From: Candidatus Hodarchaeota archaeon | Lineage (GTDB): Archaea > Asgardarchaeota > Heimdallarchaeia > Hodarchaeales > YT1-039 | Reading direction: 5' to 3' | Assembly: GCA_016840025.1 (NCBI GenBank) | Contig: JAEOTF010000459.1 | Location: 1-5,266, forward strand | DNA length: 5,266 nucleotides | Shown here: in pieces, positions 1-5,220 of the stretch | Position numbering within the stretch: position 1 is the first letter of the stretch | Layout: every line of letters starts with the position of its first letter | Program-made: the position numbers and the translations under genes | Notes under the pieces: model-generated | Database searches by the model: none | Told to the model about the DNA's origin: nothing | The model's input: only the letters and a program-made list of their open reading frames with translations

Positions 1-52
1 ATAGGTTTGAATCACACCCAGTTTACCCCTCTGAGAGCGCAAAAGGGAAAAA

Positions 53-328
53 TTATACCGCTTTAATAATTAAAAGAACATCATCCATTAGTTTCTTGAA
101 TTCTGGCATAAAATTTGAAAGAGATGTCGTGACATTACATATACGTTTTAATTCTGGTTCCGACTCTTTGAAATACGAAGCAAGTTCTTTTGGGAAGAAT
201 ATTCTATATAAAAGTGAAACTGTATCAAATACCTCAATCATCGTGTACCAGATATCATAACTATTAGGAAGGAATCTTGGGACATTATCCCGCCCTTCCT
301 GCGTTTTTTGTACGTCAAGCGCGCGCAT
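53..328 (-). CDS. Small hypothetical protein, 91 aa, mostly helical
   Basis: I do not recognise this protein. It has a polar start, then aromatic and aliphatic stretches (DIWYTMIEVFD near residue 25, SLLYRIFF near 38), a charged segment around residues 46-62 (KELASYFKESEPELKR) and a C-terminal amphipathic helix ending in DDVLLIIKAV. There is no signal peptide, no clear membrane span and no catalytic motif. The ATG at 328 is the first usual start after an in-frame stop at 353-355, but no Shine-Dalgarno sequence precedes it, and the frame is open for eight more codons upstream. Codon use is ordinary for this AT-rich window, which favours a real gene. It points away from the SIR2-like gene to its right, so the two do not share a transcript. 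A chance open frame cannot be excluded. Confidence 0.45.
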   Translation of the reverse strand: MRALDVQKTQEGRDNVPRFLPNSYDIWYTMIEVFDTVSLLYRIFFPKELASYFKESEPELKRICNVTTSLSNFMPEFKKLMDDVLLIIKAV

Positions 329-646
329 TAATGCAAATATCCAGTTTAGACTCTATCATTAAGATCGGATTTTGGGATGTATTTCCAATATATTTAGCCT
401 ATAAAGTATACCAAGATATTTTTGGAAAAACCTAGTTCAATATATCTCCTGACAGATAGAATCCGTCATTCCCGTTTAGCCTCAACTGCATTCGGACACG
501 CTTCTTGCGCCACCAAATAGAGATCGTCCTAAATTTTTAAGATTCAGCATAATATATCTGTAAGTAGATGCCTTCCGAGCCGAGATACTGGGGAAACAAA
601 GCAAGGCTTTTTTGGTTATTTTAAACCTAATGTATATTGTGTAAAA
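329..646. other. Intergenic region between divergent genes
   Basis: No gene, RNA gene or strong repeat is visible in these 318 bases. The frame of the downstream SIR2-like gene stays open back to a stop at 530-532, but it offers no ATG, GTG or TTG, so an N-terminal extension is unlikely. A 7-bp inverted repeat (TTTCCAA at 382-388, TTGGAAA at 422-428) and a 5-bp hairpin followed by T residues (598-613) are both weak enough to be chance. The right end holds the candidate promoter described separately. Confidence 0.6.
612..640 (+). promoter_or_regulatory. Candidate promoter of the SIR2-like gene, possibly leaderless
   Basis: A -35-like TTGGTT (612-617) is followed by TATATT (633-638, 15-base spacer) or TATTGT (635-640, 17-base spacer). 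Either -10 box places transcription start at about 645-647, on or next to the ATG at 647. The bases just before the ATG (GTGTAAAA) contain no Shine-Dalgarno sequence. Together these fit a leaderless or nearly leaderless mRNA. The boxes are imperfect matches to the sigma-70 consensus, so this is tentative. Confidence 0.35.
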
Positions 647-2140
647 ATGAAGCGTTCTGGAACTGTTACTATTTTGGGGGCTGGTGCAAGTGCTGATGCA
701 AGATATCCTCTTGCTGGTGATCTTTTTGATCCATTCATAGAATCATTGAAAGTAGCTGAGAAAAAAAATATTGAACTCAGAAAAAAAATTTCGGAATATA
801 TGCTACAACACGGGGGTAAATCTAATAATATGCCAAAGGAAGGCTTGTCACATCTCGAATGGTTTCATGAGAAATGGGATCGATTCGTAGAGGTTCATCA
901 AAAAACGAAGTCTTTGGCAACCACTAAACTAAGTGAAAATGGAAGACCTTCTGTACCAAGCCAAGTAATATTTGATACTCCTAGTGGATTTCCATCATTA
1001 ACACCTTATTCTACTATAATAGAGGGAGCAACCTATTCCAGACCGTATATCGAATCATTTTTTGCCTTCTATGACGATTATATGCGACCCATAATTTTTG
1101 CATTAGAAAACGATCTAAAAGAATTGAGAATTTACCAGCACAGATTCAGAACTTTAAGAAAGATAGCCATTGAAACCGTGTTTCGTGAATTAAGTGCGTA
1201 TAATCGACCTAGTGCAGATTATCTAAGAGCCTTGTTCGAATTACCTCGGCCAAAAAAAATCGGGTGTGCTATGGCTACTCTTAACCATGATGTTACAATT
1301 GAACAAATAGCTTCGGAGAATAAAATTCCATTATATGATGGGTTTTACTCAACACCTACTGCGTTTTCCTCTCTTCCACATGGCTGGCATGAGGCGGGTT
1401 TTGAAGAACTTAGAAAAAGATGGGAAGCAACAGCAAAGAATTGTTATGAATTTCAAGGGTTTCAGGATATGCCCGACGATGCAAACTTACTCTTAAAACT
1501 ACATGGTTCTTTGGGATGGTATGTTATGGAAGAAGGTATAGGAGATATTGGCTTAAGAGATGAATTGCGTTATAATTCTGCTTACAAATATTTTCGTCTT
1601 CCTTATGAAAGAATGTGGACAATAAAGAGGAAAGATATAGTCGAACACCTTGTTCGTGGTCTAGCAACATTAAATGATGATTATAATGTCTTGACTCAAA
1701 AAGCTGGTAATGTATGGATACAACCATATCTCGTATTTGCACGTGCTACAAAGACACACCCAGATCGATTGTATCTTGATATTATGACCACCTTTTCCCA
1801 ATTACTAGACAATGCGGAGAAAATTCTTGTTATAGGATATTCGTGGGGTGATCCCCACGTTAATGACCTTATTCTAGATGCTGTCGCCAGAGGTGCTAGC
1901 TTAGTAAATATTTCTAAATCAGCAATTCAAGGAAATGCTTTAGCATTGTGGGAACAACGGTTTACGACGACATTTTCTATCCTCAGAAAACGACTCTTTA
2001 TGTTTGGAGGCGGTGCAAAACGAGTTTTAGAGGAGGGCAACATAGAACTCCCTTCAGGCGAGTCTCACGATATTGATTTAATTGAAACATTGAAGCAAGG
2101 TCTACCGTCTGATTTCTCATTGGATAAAACACTAGGATAG
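647..2140 (+). CDS. SIR2-like (sirtuin-fold) protein, probable NAD+-consuming defence effector
   Basis: This 497-residue protein shows the sirtuin motifs in order. They are ILGAGASAD at residues 9-17 (NAD-binding glycine loop), TLNHD at 211-215 (N213 and D215 match the NxD of SIR2 proteins), LLKLHGSLGW at 282-291 (H286 in the catalytic histidine position) and IGYSWGDPHVND at 396-407. There is no four-cysteine zinc module, so it is not a classical protein deacetylase. It resembles the SIR2_2-type domains used in phage defence, where the known activity is NAD+ hydrolysis that starves the infected cell. About 190 residues separate the first two motifs, a long insertion likely forming a helical sub-domain. 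A tail of about 90 residues follows the last motif and carries no second domain that I recognise. The ATG at 647 is the only usual start that keeps the glycine loop. It is a single-gene unit, with the next genes convergent. NADase activity is inferred from family and motifs. Confidence 0.88.
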   Translation: MKRSGTVTILGAGASADARYPLAGDLFDPFIESLKVAEKKNIELRKKISEYMLQHGGKSNNMPKEGLSHLEWFHEKWDRFVEVHQKTKSLATTKLSENGRPSVPSQVIFDTPSGFPSLTPYSTIIEGATYSRPYIESFFAFYDDYMRPIIFALENDLKELRIYQHRFRTLRKIAIETVFRELSAYNRPSADYLRALFELPRPKKIGCAMATLNHDVTIEQIASENKIPLYDGFYSTPTAFSSLPHGWHEAGFEELRKRWEATAKNCYEFQGFQDMPDDANLLLKLHGSLGWYVMEEGIGDIGLRDELRYNSAYKYFRLPYERMWTIKRKDIVEHLVRGLATLNDDYNVLTQKAGNVWIQPYLVFARATKTHPDRLYLDIMTTFSQLLDNAEKILVIGYSWGDPHVNDLILDAVARGASLVNISKSAIQGNALALWEQRFTTTFSILRKRLFMFGGGAKRVLEEGNIELPSGESHDIDLIETLKQGLPSDFSLDKTLG

Positions 2141-2320
2141 AATCTAAACAGATAGATTGTCAGAGTAAATATCTTGTTTAAAGTCTCTTTCCTCTTTGGA
2201 CATCGTGACGGCTTCTTAACTCTTGTGTGGGGTCTTCTTGAGTTCCAAACACATCCCTAAGTCTGACAATGGAATGTTCTTAGAATTCACTGCAAGAGGG
2301 ATTTTGTAATTCCCAGTGTC

Positions 2321-2572
2321 TTACTTCTTATTGTATCTTGGTTTTCGATGATGGCTTTGTTTGTAGCTGTTGATTCCTTTTCTCTCTCTAGCTAATGCTG
2401 TATCACGACTAACCCTTACTCCCCAAGTCATGGAAGTAAATCGTTTACCAGACTTTTCATGTTCACTGAGTCTTCTGTCGGGATCGTTAGTAATTCCACG
2501 ATAGACAACTTTTCTCCCATCCCTGAGCGCATAGTTCACCGTGTCTCTCTTCGCCCGTTTCCGTATTCCCAA
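2321..2572 (-). CDS. GIY-YIG domain endonuclease-like protein, 83 aa
   Basis: This is a compact single-domain GIY-YIG protein. In numbering from the TTG start, the two signature strands appear as VNY (12-14) and YRG (24-26). They are followed by ITNDPDRRLSEH with R34 and H38 in the usual catalytic arginine and histidine places, E63 in ALARERKGI as the likely metal-binding glutamate, and N81 in the terminal KPRYN block. All the key positions are therefore present. Members of this superfamily cut DNA in repair, homing or mobile elements, but no DNA-targeting domain is attached here. The start chosen is TTG at 2572, with AAGGAGG seven bases upstream. An ATG at 2596 would add eight residues and overlap the previous gene, and it has only a weaker GAGG four bases away. 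The gene follows the basic mini-protein gene with one base between them and is probably translated by coupling to it. Confidence 0.82.
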   Translation of the reverse strand: MGIRKRAKRDTVNYALRDGRKVVYRGITNDPDRRLSEHEKSGKRFTSMTWGVRVSRDTALARERKGINSYKQSHHRKPRYNKK

Positions 2573-2573
2573 C

Positions 2574-2681
2574 TTACTTCCTCCTTTTACCTGCATCCGA
2601 CCTCTTTTTTCGCCAACGACCTGACTTAGTGCGCGATCTCTCTACTTTTCGGCCCTTTTTCTTTACTTTCGGAGTAGGCAT
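2574..2681 (-). CDS. Highly basic 35-aa mini-protein upstream of the GIY-YIG gene
   Basis: This is a short open frame beginning MPTPKVKKKGRKVERSR and ending SDAGKRRK. It has 18 Lys or Arg among 35 residues against two acidic ones, with one tryptophan at position 23 (GRWRKKR). Such composition points to nucleic acid binding, but I know no named family for it. The frame contains the strong ribosome site used by the GIY-YIG gene, and its TAA stop lies one base before that gene's TTG start, a classic translational-coupling layout. This makes it likelier to be a true gene than a chance frame. Its own ATG at 2681 has no good Shine-Dalgarno sequence. It could tether the nuclease to DNA or RNA, restrain it, or act only as a leader that sets nuclease translation. 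None of these is shown by the sequence. Confidence 0.6.
   Translation of the reverse strand: MPTPKVKKKGRKVERSRTKSGRWRKKRSDAGKRRK
2580..2586 (-). promoter_or_regulatory. Ribosome binding site AAGGAGG of the GIY-YIG gene
   Basis: AAGGAGG on the minus strand sits seven bases before TTG at 2572-2570. It is the best Shine-Dalgarno match I noticed beside a gene in this window. It lies inside the 3' end of the basic mini-protein frame, encoding its terminal Lys-Arg-Arg residues. It decides the TTG start for the nuclease. Confidence 0.7.
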
Positions 2682-2759
2682 TCTGTTAAATAACAGTAAC
2701 AAAGGTATTTAAATGATCCGATCTCTGTATTTAATTGATAAAACCATTAAAAAGGAGCT

Positions 2760-2765
2760 ATTATA
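2760..2765 (-). promoter_or_regulatory. Candidate -10 box of the mini-protein/GIY-YIG unit
   Basis: A perfect TATAAT on the minus strand would place transcription start near 2753 and give a leader of about 70 bases before the ATG at 2681. No convincing -35 box lies 16-18 bases upstream, so the call rests on the -10 box alone. In AT-rich DNA such a hexamer can easily occur by chance. Confidence 0.25.
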
Positions 2766-2888
2766 TGGTTCTATTTCATAAATAAAAGAAAAAATAATGG
2801 GTCTCTGAATGGGTTAGGTAAATATCTTCTAGAATTTCTGTCCCCCGCACGGCAACAGCCACGAGCTGGGCAAGGCATGAGCAGGAGA

Positions 2889-3290
2889 TCAATCTGCGAG
2901 CTTCTCCTTATTCTCAATTAAACATTTGAGTAAGTCAATGTAGGTATTTTGAATCTTCTGATGCGCCTCTCTATTTATCTTACATCTCATAGTGTGTCTA
3001 AATTTCGATTCGAGCATAGCTAAAGTTCTAAAAACGAATAGGATTGAAAGCGACCAAATAATATCCGTAGGATGATCGTACCCTAATGTCGGTGAGCCTC
3101 GATTTAGATATCGACAAGTCCCTATCGACGATTGTATTATCTCGCTTTTCGATTCGTTCAATGAGCATAACAATGAGGTAAGATAGTCATCCCAATTACC
3201 CCTTTGAGGATATTTGGCTCTGTCTTCGACTAAGCGGGATAGATGCCCATAATCGATTCCATTAATATCATATGACCTGACAGTTTCCAT
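2889..3290 (-). CDS. Hypothetical protein, 133 aa
   Basis: No family is recognised. The N-terminal part is polar (YDINGIDYGHLSRLVEDR, residues 7-24), with an aromatic NWDDYLTSLL segment at 32-41. A hydrophobic stretch at 77-93 (IIWSLSILFVFRTLAML) is broken by an arginine and fits a buried or amphipathic helix better than a full membrane span. The last 40 residues (HQKIQNTYIDLLKCLIENK) look like a charged helix. Four cysteines (C42, C59, C103, C123) are scattered and form no zinc pattern. The ATG at 3290 is the only usual start after an in-frame stop at 3315-3317, and no Shine-Dalgarno sequence precedes it. It lies in the same direction as the mini-protein/GIY-YIG unit but about 200 bases upstream of it, so shared transcription is possible but not shown. 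G+C-rich patches flank it on both sides. Confidence 0.5.
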   Translation of the reverse strand: METVRSYDINGIDYGHLSRLVEDRAKYPQRGNWDDYLTSLLCSLNESKSEIIQSSIGTCRYLNRGSPTLGYDHPTDIIWSLSILFVFRTLAMLESKFRHTMRCKINREAHQKIQNTYIDLLKCLIENKEKLAD

Positions 3291-3306
3291 AGATAATAGA
3301 AAACGG

Positions 3307-3390
3307 ATGGAGTTTTATTTCCTTCTACAAGATGGAGGCGTCGGCGACGACGGCAATCCCGAGAACTGGCTGATCCTAACTTTCCAGTAG
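3307..3390 (+). pseudogene. Short G+C-rich open frame, possible remnant of a foreign gene
   Basis: An ATG at 3307 opens 27 codons that end at TAG 3388-3390. The middle reads DGGVGDDGNPENW and the end ILTFQ. From the DGG onward, 14 of 19 codons end in G or C, unlike the AT-rich codons of every neighbouring gene. No ribosome binding site is present, and the frame overlaps nothing else. The amino acid run looks like the C-terminus of a real protein, so a decayed fragment from a higher-GC source is the simplest reading. A genuine mini-protein or chance remain possible. No homologous family comes to mind. Confidence 0.25.
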
Positions 3391-3392
3391 GT

Positions 3393-3455
3393 TCAGTGAT
3401 TACAGGATAGATTAGTGGTTAGCGAAAGGATGAATAGTGAGCGGTTAGTGGTTTT
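3393..3455. repeat. Degenerate TTAGTG-type short repeat
   Basis: Imperfect copies of a 6-7 base unit recur: CAGTGATTA (3395-3403), ATTAGTGGTTAG (3411-3422), ATAGTGAGCG (3434-3443) and GGTTAGTGGTT (3443-3453). The 9-mer TTAGTGGTT occurs exactly at 3412-3420 and 3445-3453. This looks like a decayed short tandem repeat rather than a functional operator. Confidence 0.35.
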
Positions 3456-3587
3456 TTATAAATATCTAGGTACTTAATGGATCGTACCGATAGGTAACGG
3501 CTCTTACTTAGGTGTGGTTCTAGCGAAATCTAAATTTTCTGAGGTGCGCGAGTAATCGTTAAAACGAAGTAAATATTCAAAGCAAGT

Positions 3588-4214
3588 ATGGAAATTCCAA
3601 AACACATCGAGAATATAATGCAAAGAATCCTAGAAAGTGAAGAACGTTGGAAAGCAAATTACATGGGAGTATGGGGATTTGCAAATCAAATTCTAAAAGA
3701 ACGTTTCCAGAACACTCCTTTGTGGAATGTAGAACAAGCGTTTGGTCTTCCTGCATCGAAACAAGGATATCAAACATATTCTCCTGCAAAGCTCTATTCC
3801 CTTCTTACCTCAAAAGACTCTGATTTTACACTCGGTCATTTACAGACATTGTTCTCATTGCTGGAAGAATTAGTATCAAATCTATGCCCATTGGTGTGCG
3901 ACGGTCGAGAAATTTGGGCATCCAGTTTTGATAACCTTGAAAAATTTCTATTAGGAAAAGGGCACTATAAGAAATTTCGAACAAATATCAAGAAAGACGA
4001 TGTACAAGAATTAAAATTAGCAAAATTGACTCGCAATTGTTTTATCCACAATGGTTCGAAAGTTAACGAAAAATGGTTAGAATGTTTTCGAGAAACAAGA
4101 GGAGAAAAATCAAAAGCTAACATTAACGACACACTCCCCATTAACTTTCATCAAGTCGAAAATTGGCACGATCTTATTGTTCGTATTGTAAACGAAATCA
4201 AGGATGCATTATAG
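3588..4214 (+). CDS. HEPN-domain protein, probable ribonuclease toxin
   Basis: This 208-residue protein looks mostly helical. Near its C-terminus it carries LAKLTRNCFIHNG (residues 144-156), which fits the HEPN signature R-N-x3-H. R149 and H154 would be the catalytic pair, with the polar N150 next to the arginine. In known HEPN proteins this motif cuts RNA, usually as a dimer, in toxin-antitoxin and abortive-infection systems. Predicted helices at about 80-103 (LQTLFSLLEELVSNL), 112-133, 140-155 and 187-206 fit a HEPN bundle. The N-terminal third has many aromatics (YMGVWGFANQ at 25-34) and no known domain. I cannot place it in a named HEPN subfamily. The ATG at 3588 follows an in-frame stop at 3570-3572 and has no Shine-Dalgarno sequence. 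Its end overlaps the next gene by 11 bases, implying coupled translation. RNase activity and toxicity are inferred from the motif. Confidence 0.72.
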   Translation: MEIPKHIENIMQRILESEERWKANYMGVWGFANQILKERFQNTPLWNVEQAFGLPASKQGYQTYSPAKLYSLLTSKDSDFTLGHLQTLFSLLEELVSNLCPLVCDGREIWASSFDNLEKFLLGKGHYKKFRTNIKKDDVQELKLAKLTRNCFIHNGSKVNEKWLECFRETRGEKSKANINDTLPINFHQVENWHDLIVRIVNEIKDAL

Positions 4215-4701
4215 CTCGCACGTTTTAATCAATGCCAATATAGCGAAAAAACAAGCGCCAGCAGTTGAAATTTATATTTCTGTTATTCATTTTGTATTGG
4301 CTGAAATGAGATTTTGGATTGATGAAGGAAATCGAGAAAGTTACATTGAAATTAAAGAAGAACCGAAATTTATCCTTGGTCTAGAAGAAGAAGGATTGTT
4401 TATTCTATTAGGAAGAAGACGGTGGGAAATCGACCGAATGGGATACTTTGATCCATCAACGATATATAAAATGGATTTTGGCAAGATCGGTAAAAAAACA
4501 TTTGAAGAGTATTTACCGCTGATCCGTGAAAGAATATGCAAGATGTATGAGGCTTTAAGGGAATCAGGTGTTCTGGATGATATGTATGATTTGTATCTCT
4601 TCCTTATGGGATTCTATATTGGTCAGGGAGTGAACAGGGCTTTGGCCGCAGGAATGGCGGGAATAATTGCTAAAAGAGGGTTAACCGTAATTTGCGATTG
4701 A
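4204..4701 (+). CDS. Unknown protein overlapping the HEPN gene, candidate antitoxin or partner
   Basis: This is a 165-residue protein of no family I recognise. Residues 21-40 form a hydrophobic, aromatic-rich segment (EIYISVIHFVLAEMRFWID). The middle is charged with beta-like repeats (KFILGLEEEGLFILLGRRRWEIDR, about 55-78) and is followed by a helical EEYLPLIRERICKMYEALR block (101-119). The C-terminus (130-160) is rich in Gly and Ala (FLMGFYIGQGVNRALAAGMAG) and could pack as paired helices or touch a membrane. It lacks the GSxxxG...D motif of MNT antitoxins. The ATG at 4204 lies inside the HEPN gene, 11 bases before that gene's end, and upstream in-frame extension stops at 4189. Its ribosome site is poor, so it probably depends on coupling. 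A later start at M35 is possible but would lose the hydrophobic segment. Pairing suggests an antitoxin, immunity factor or complex subunit, which is inference only. Confidence 0.65.
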   Translation: MHYSSHVLINANIAKKQAPAVEIYISVIHFVLAEMRFWIDEGNRESYIEIKEEPKFILGLEEEGLFILLGRRRWEIDRMGYFDPSTIYKMDFGKIGKKTFEEYLPLIRERICKMYEALRESGVLDDMYDLYLFLMGFYIGQGVNRALAAGMAGIIAKRGLTVICD

Positions 4702-4861
4702 GCACGCAGTATAATCACACAAACACGAAACGCGAACGTCAGACGCAGTTCCAAGAAATCTACTATACTAAAAATCCTTGAAAAGGCTCTAAGTGTAAAT
4801 CTAAACGTTCCTTATGCCGTTTTCTATAAAAGATTCAAGAAATGCTCCATTTTCCCGTAAG

Positions 4862-4873
4862 TTCTTATAAGAA
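4862..4873. repeat. Perfect 12-bp palindrome TTCTTATAAGAA
   Basis: This 12-base sequence equals its own reverse complement, with no extension on either side. Palindromes of this size can bind dimeric regulators, but no promoter or gene start is next to it. It lies about 160 bases after the unknown HEPN partner gene. Confidence 0.3.
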
Positions 4874-5198
4874 TCCTTTACTCACTCCGAAAAATGCTTG
4901 ATTTCTTCGTAACGCGATTCAGAACGAATTTATACATTGAACTTCCATAAATTTACTAATTTACAGTATTAGAAGTTTAACCCTACCCCTTACTAGTAAA
5001 TCTGCTAACAATCTCGAAATGTGTTCTCTAAAAATCTTTGTGAGCTTGAGGTATATGGGTTTTAATCTCACACAGGCAACCAACCTTTAAAAGAGAATTT
5101 GGGTAAAATCCTAATGAGCTCCGCTACAATACAGTGAGAAGACTTCATAGTTACGGTCAGAAGTCAACAAGGTCCCTGCCTGATTTCCCTCAATGTGT

Positions 5199-5220
5199 AG
5201 ATTATGTAATGAGATAATCT
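5199..5220. repeat. Inverted repeat AGATTAT / ATAATCT with 8-base spacer
   Basis: AGATTAT (5199-5205) and ATAATCT (5214-5220) are exact reverse complements around GTAATGAG. The stem is AT-rich and no T-run follows, so it is a poor terminator. It could be a regulator site for a gene beyond the right edge, or chance. Confidence 0.3.

Larger units (their letters stand above)
3291..3587. other. Intergenic region with gene remnant and degenerate repeat
   Basis: The 297 bases between the divergent 133-aa and HEPN-like genes contain the G+C-rich remnant (3307-3390) and then a GT/A-rich stretch with TTAGTG-type repeats (3393-3455). The remainder, 3456-3587, holds nothing that I can identify. TATAAA at 3457-3462 could be a -10 box for the HEPN-like gene but lacks a believable -35 partner. 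No Shine-Dalgarno sequence precedes the ATG at 3588. Confidence 0.5.

Noticed and set aside
1..20. GGTTTGAATCACACC resembling the T-arm end of a tRNA
   Set aside because: The conserved TTC of the T-loop is TTT, no matching stem or CCA end follows, and no cloverleaf can be drawn.
598..613. AAAGC-AAG-GCTTT hairpin followed by T residues
   Set aside because: The stem is only five pairs with a three-base loop. It sits just before a candidate promoter and is unlikely to be stable.
1524..1742. 72-codon open frame on the minus strand
   Set aside because: It lies wholly inside the SIR2-like gene, has no recognisable domain, and its sequence is explained by the opposite strand's coding.
2141..2158. 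AATCTA / TAGATT hairpin directly after the SIR2-like stop codon
   Set aside because: The stem is six mostly A-T pairs with no following T-run, so it is too weak to call a terminator.
2156..2270. Exact 9-bp inverted repeat (ATTGTCAGA / TCTGACAAT), 115 bp end to end, resembling a tiny mobile element
   Set aside because: A few 9-bp matches at this distance are expected by chance in a window this size. There is no target duplication and no internal structure.
2288..2318. Bulged hairpin (CACTG/CAGTG plus GGA/TCC) just past the end of the GIY-YIG gene
   Set aside because: The six-base bulge and lack of a clear T-run make it a poor terminator on either strand.
3577..3789. 70-codon open frame on the minus strand
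   Set aside because: It is antisense to the HEPN-like gene and overlaps its start; it is a shadow frame with no motif.
4341..4541. 66-codon open frame on the minus strand
   Set aside because: It is antisense to the 165-aa partner gene, with Ser/Ile/Pro-rich shadow composition and no start signal.
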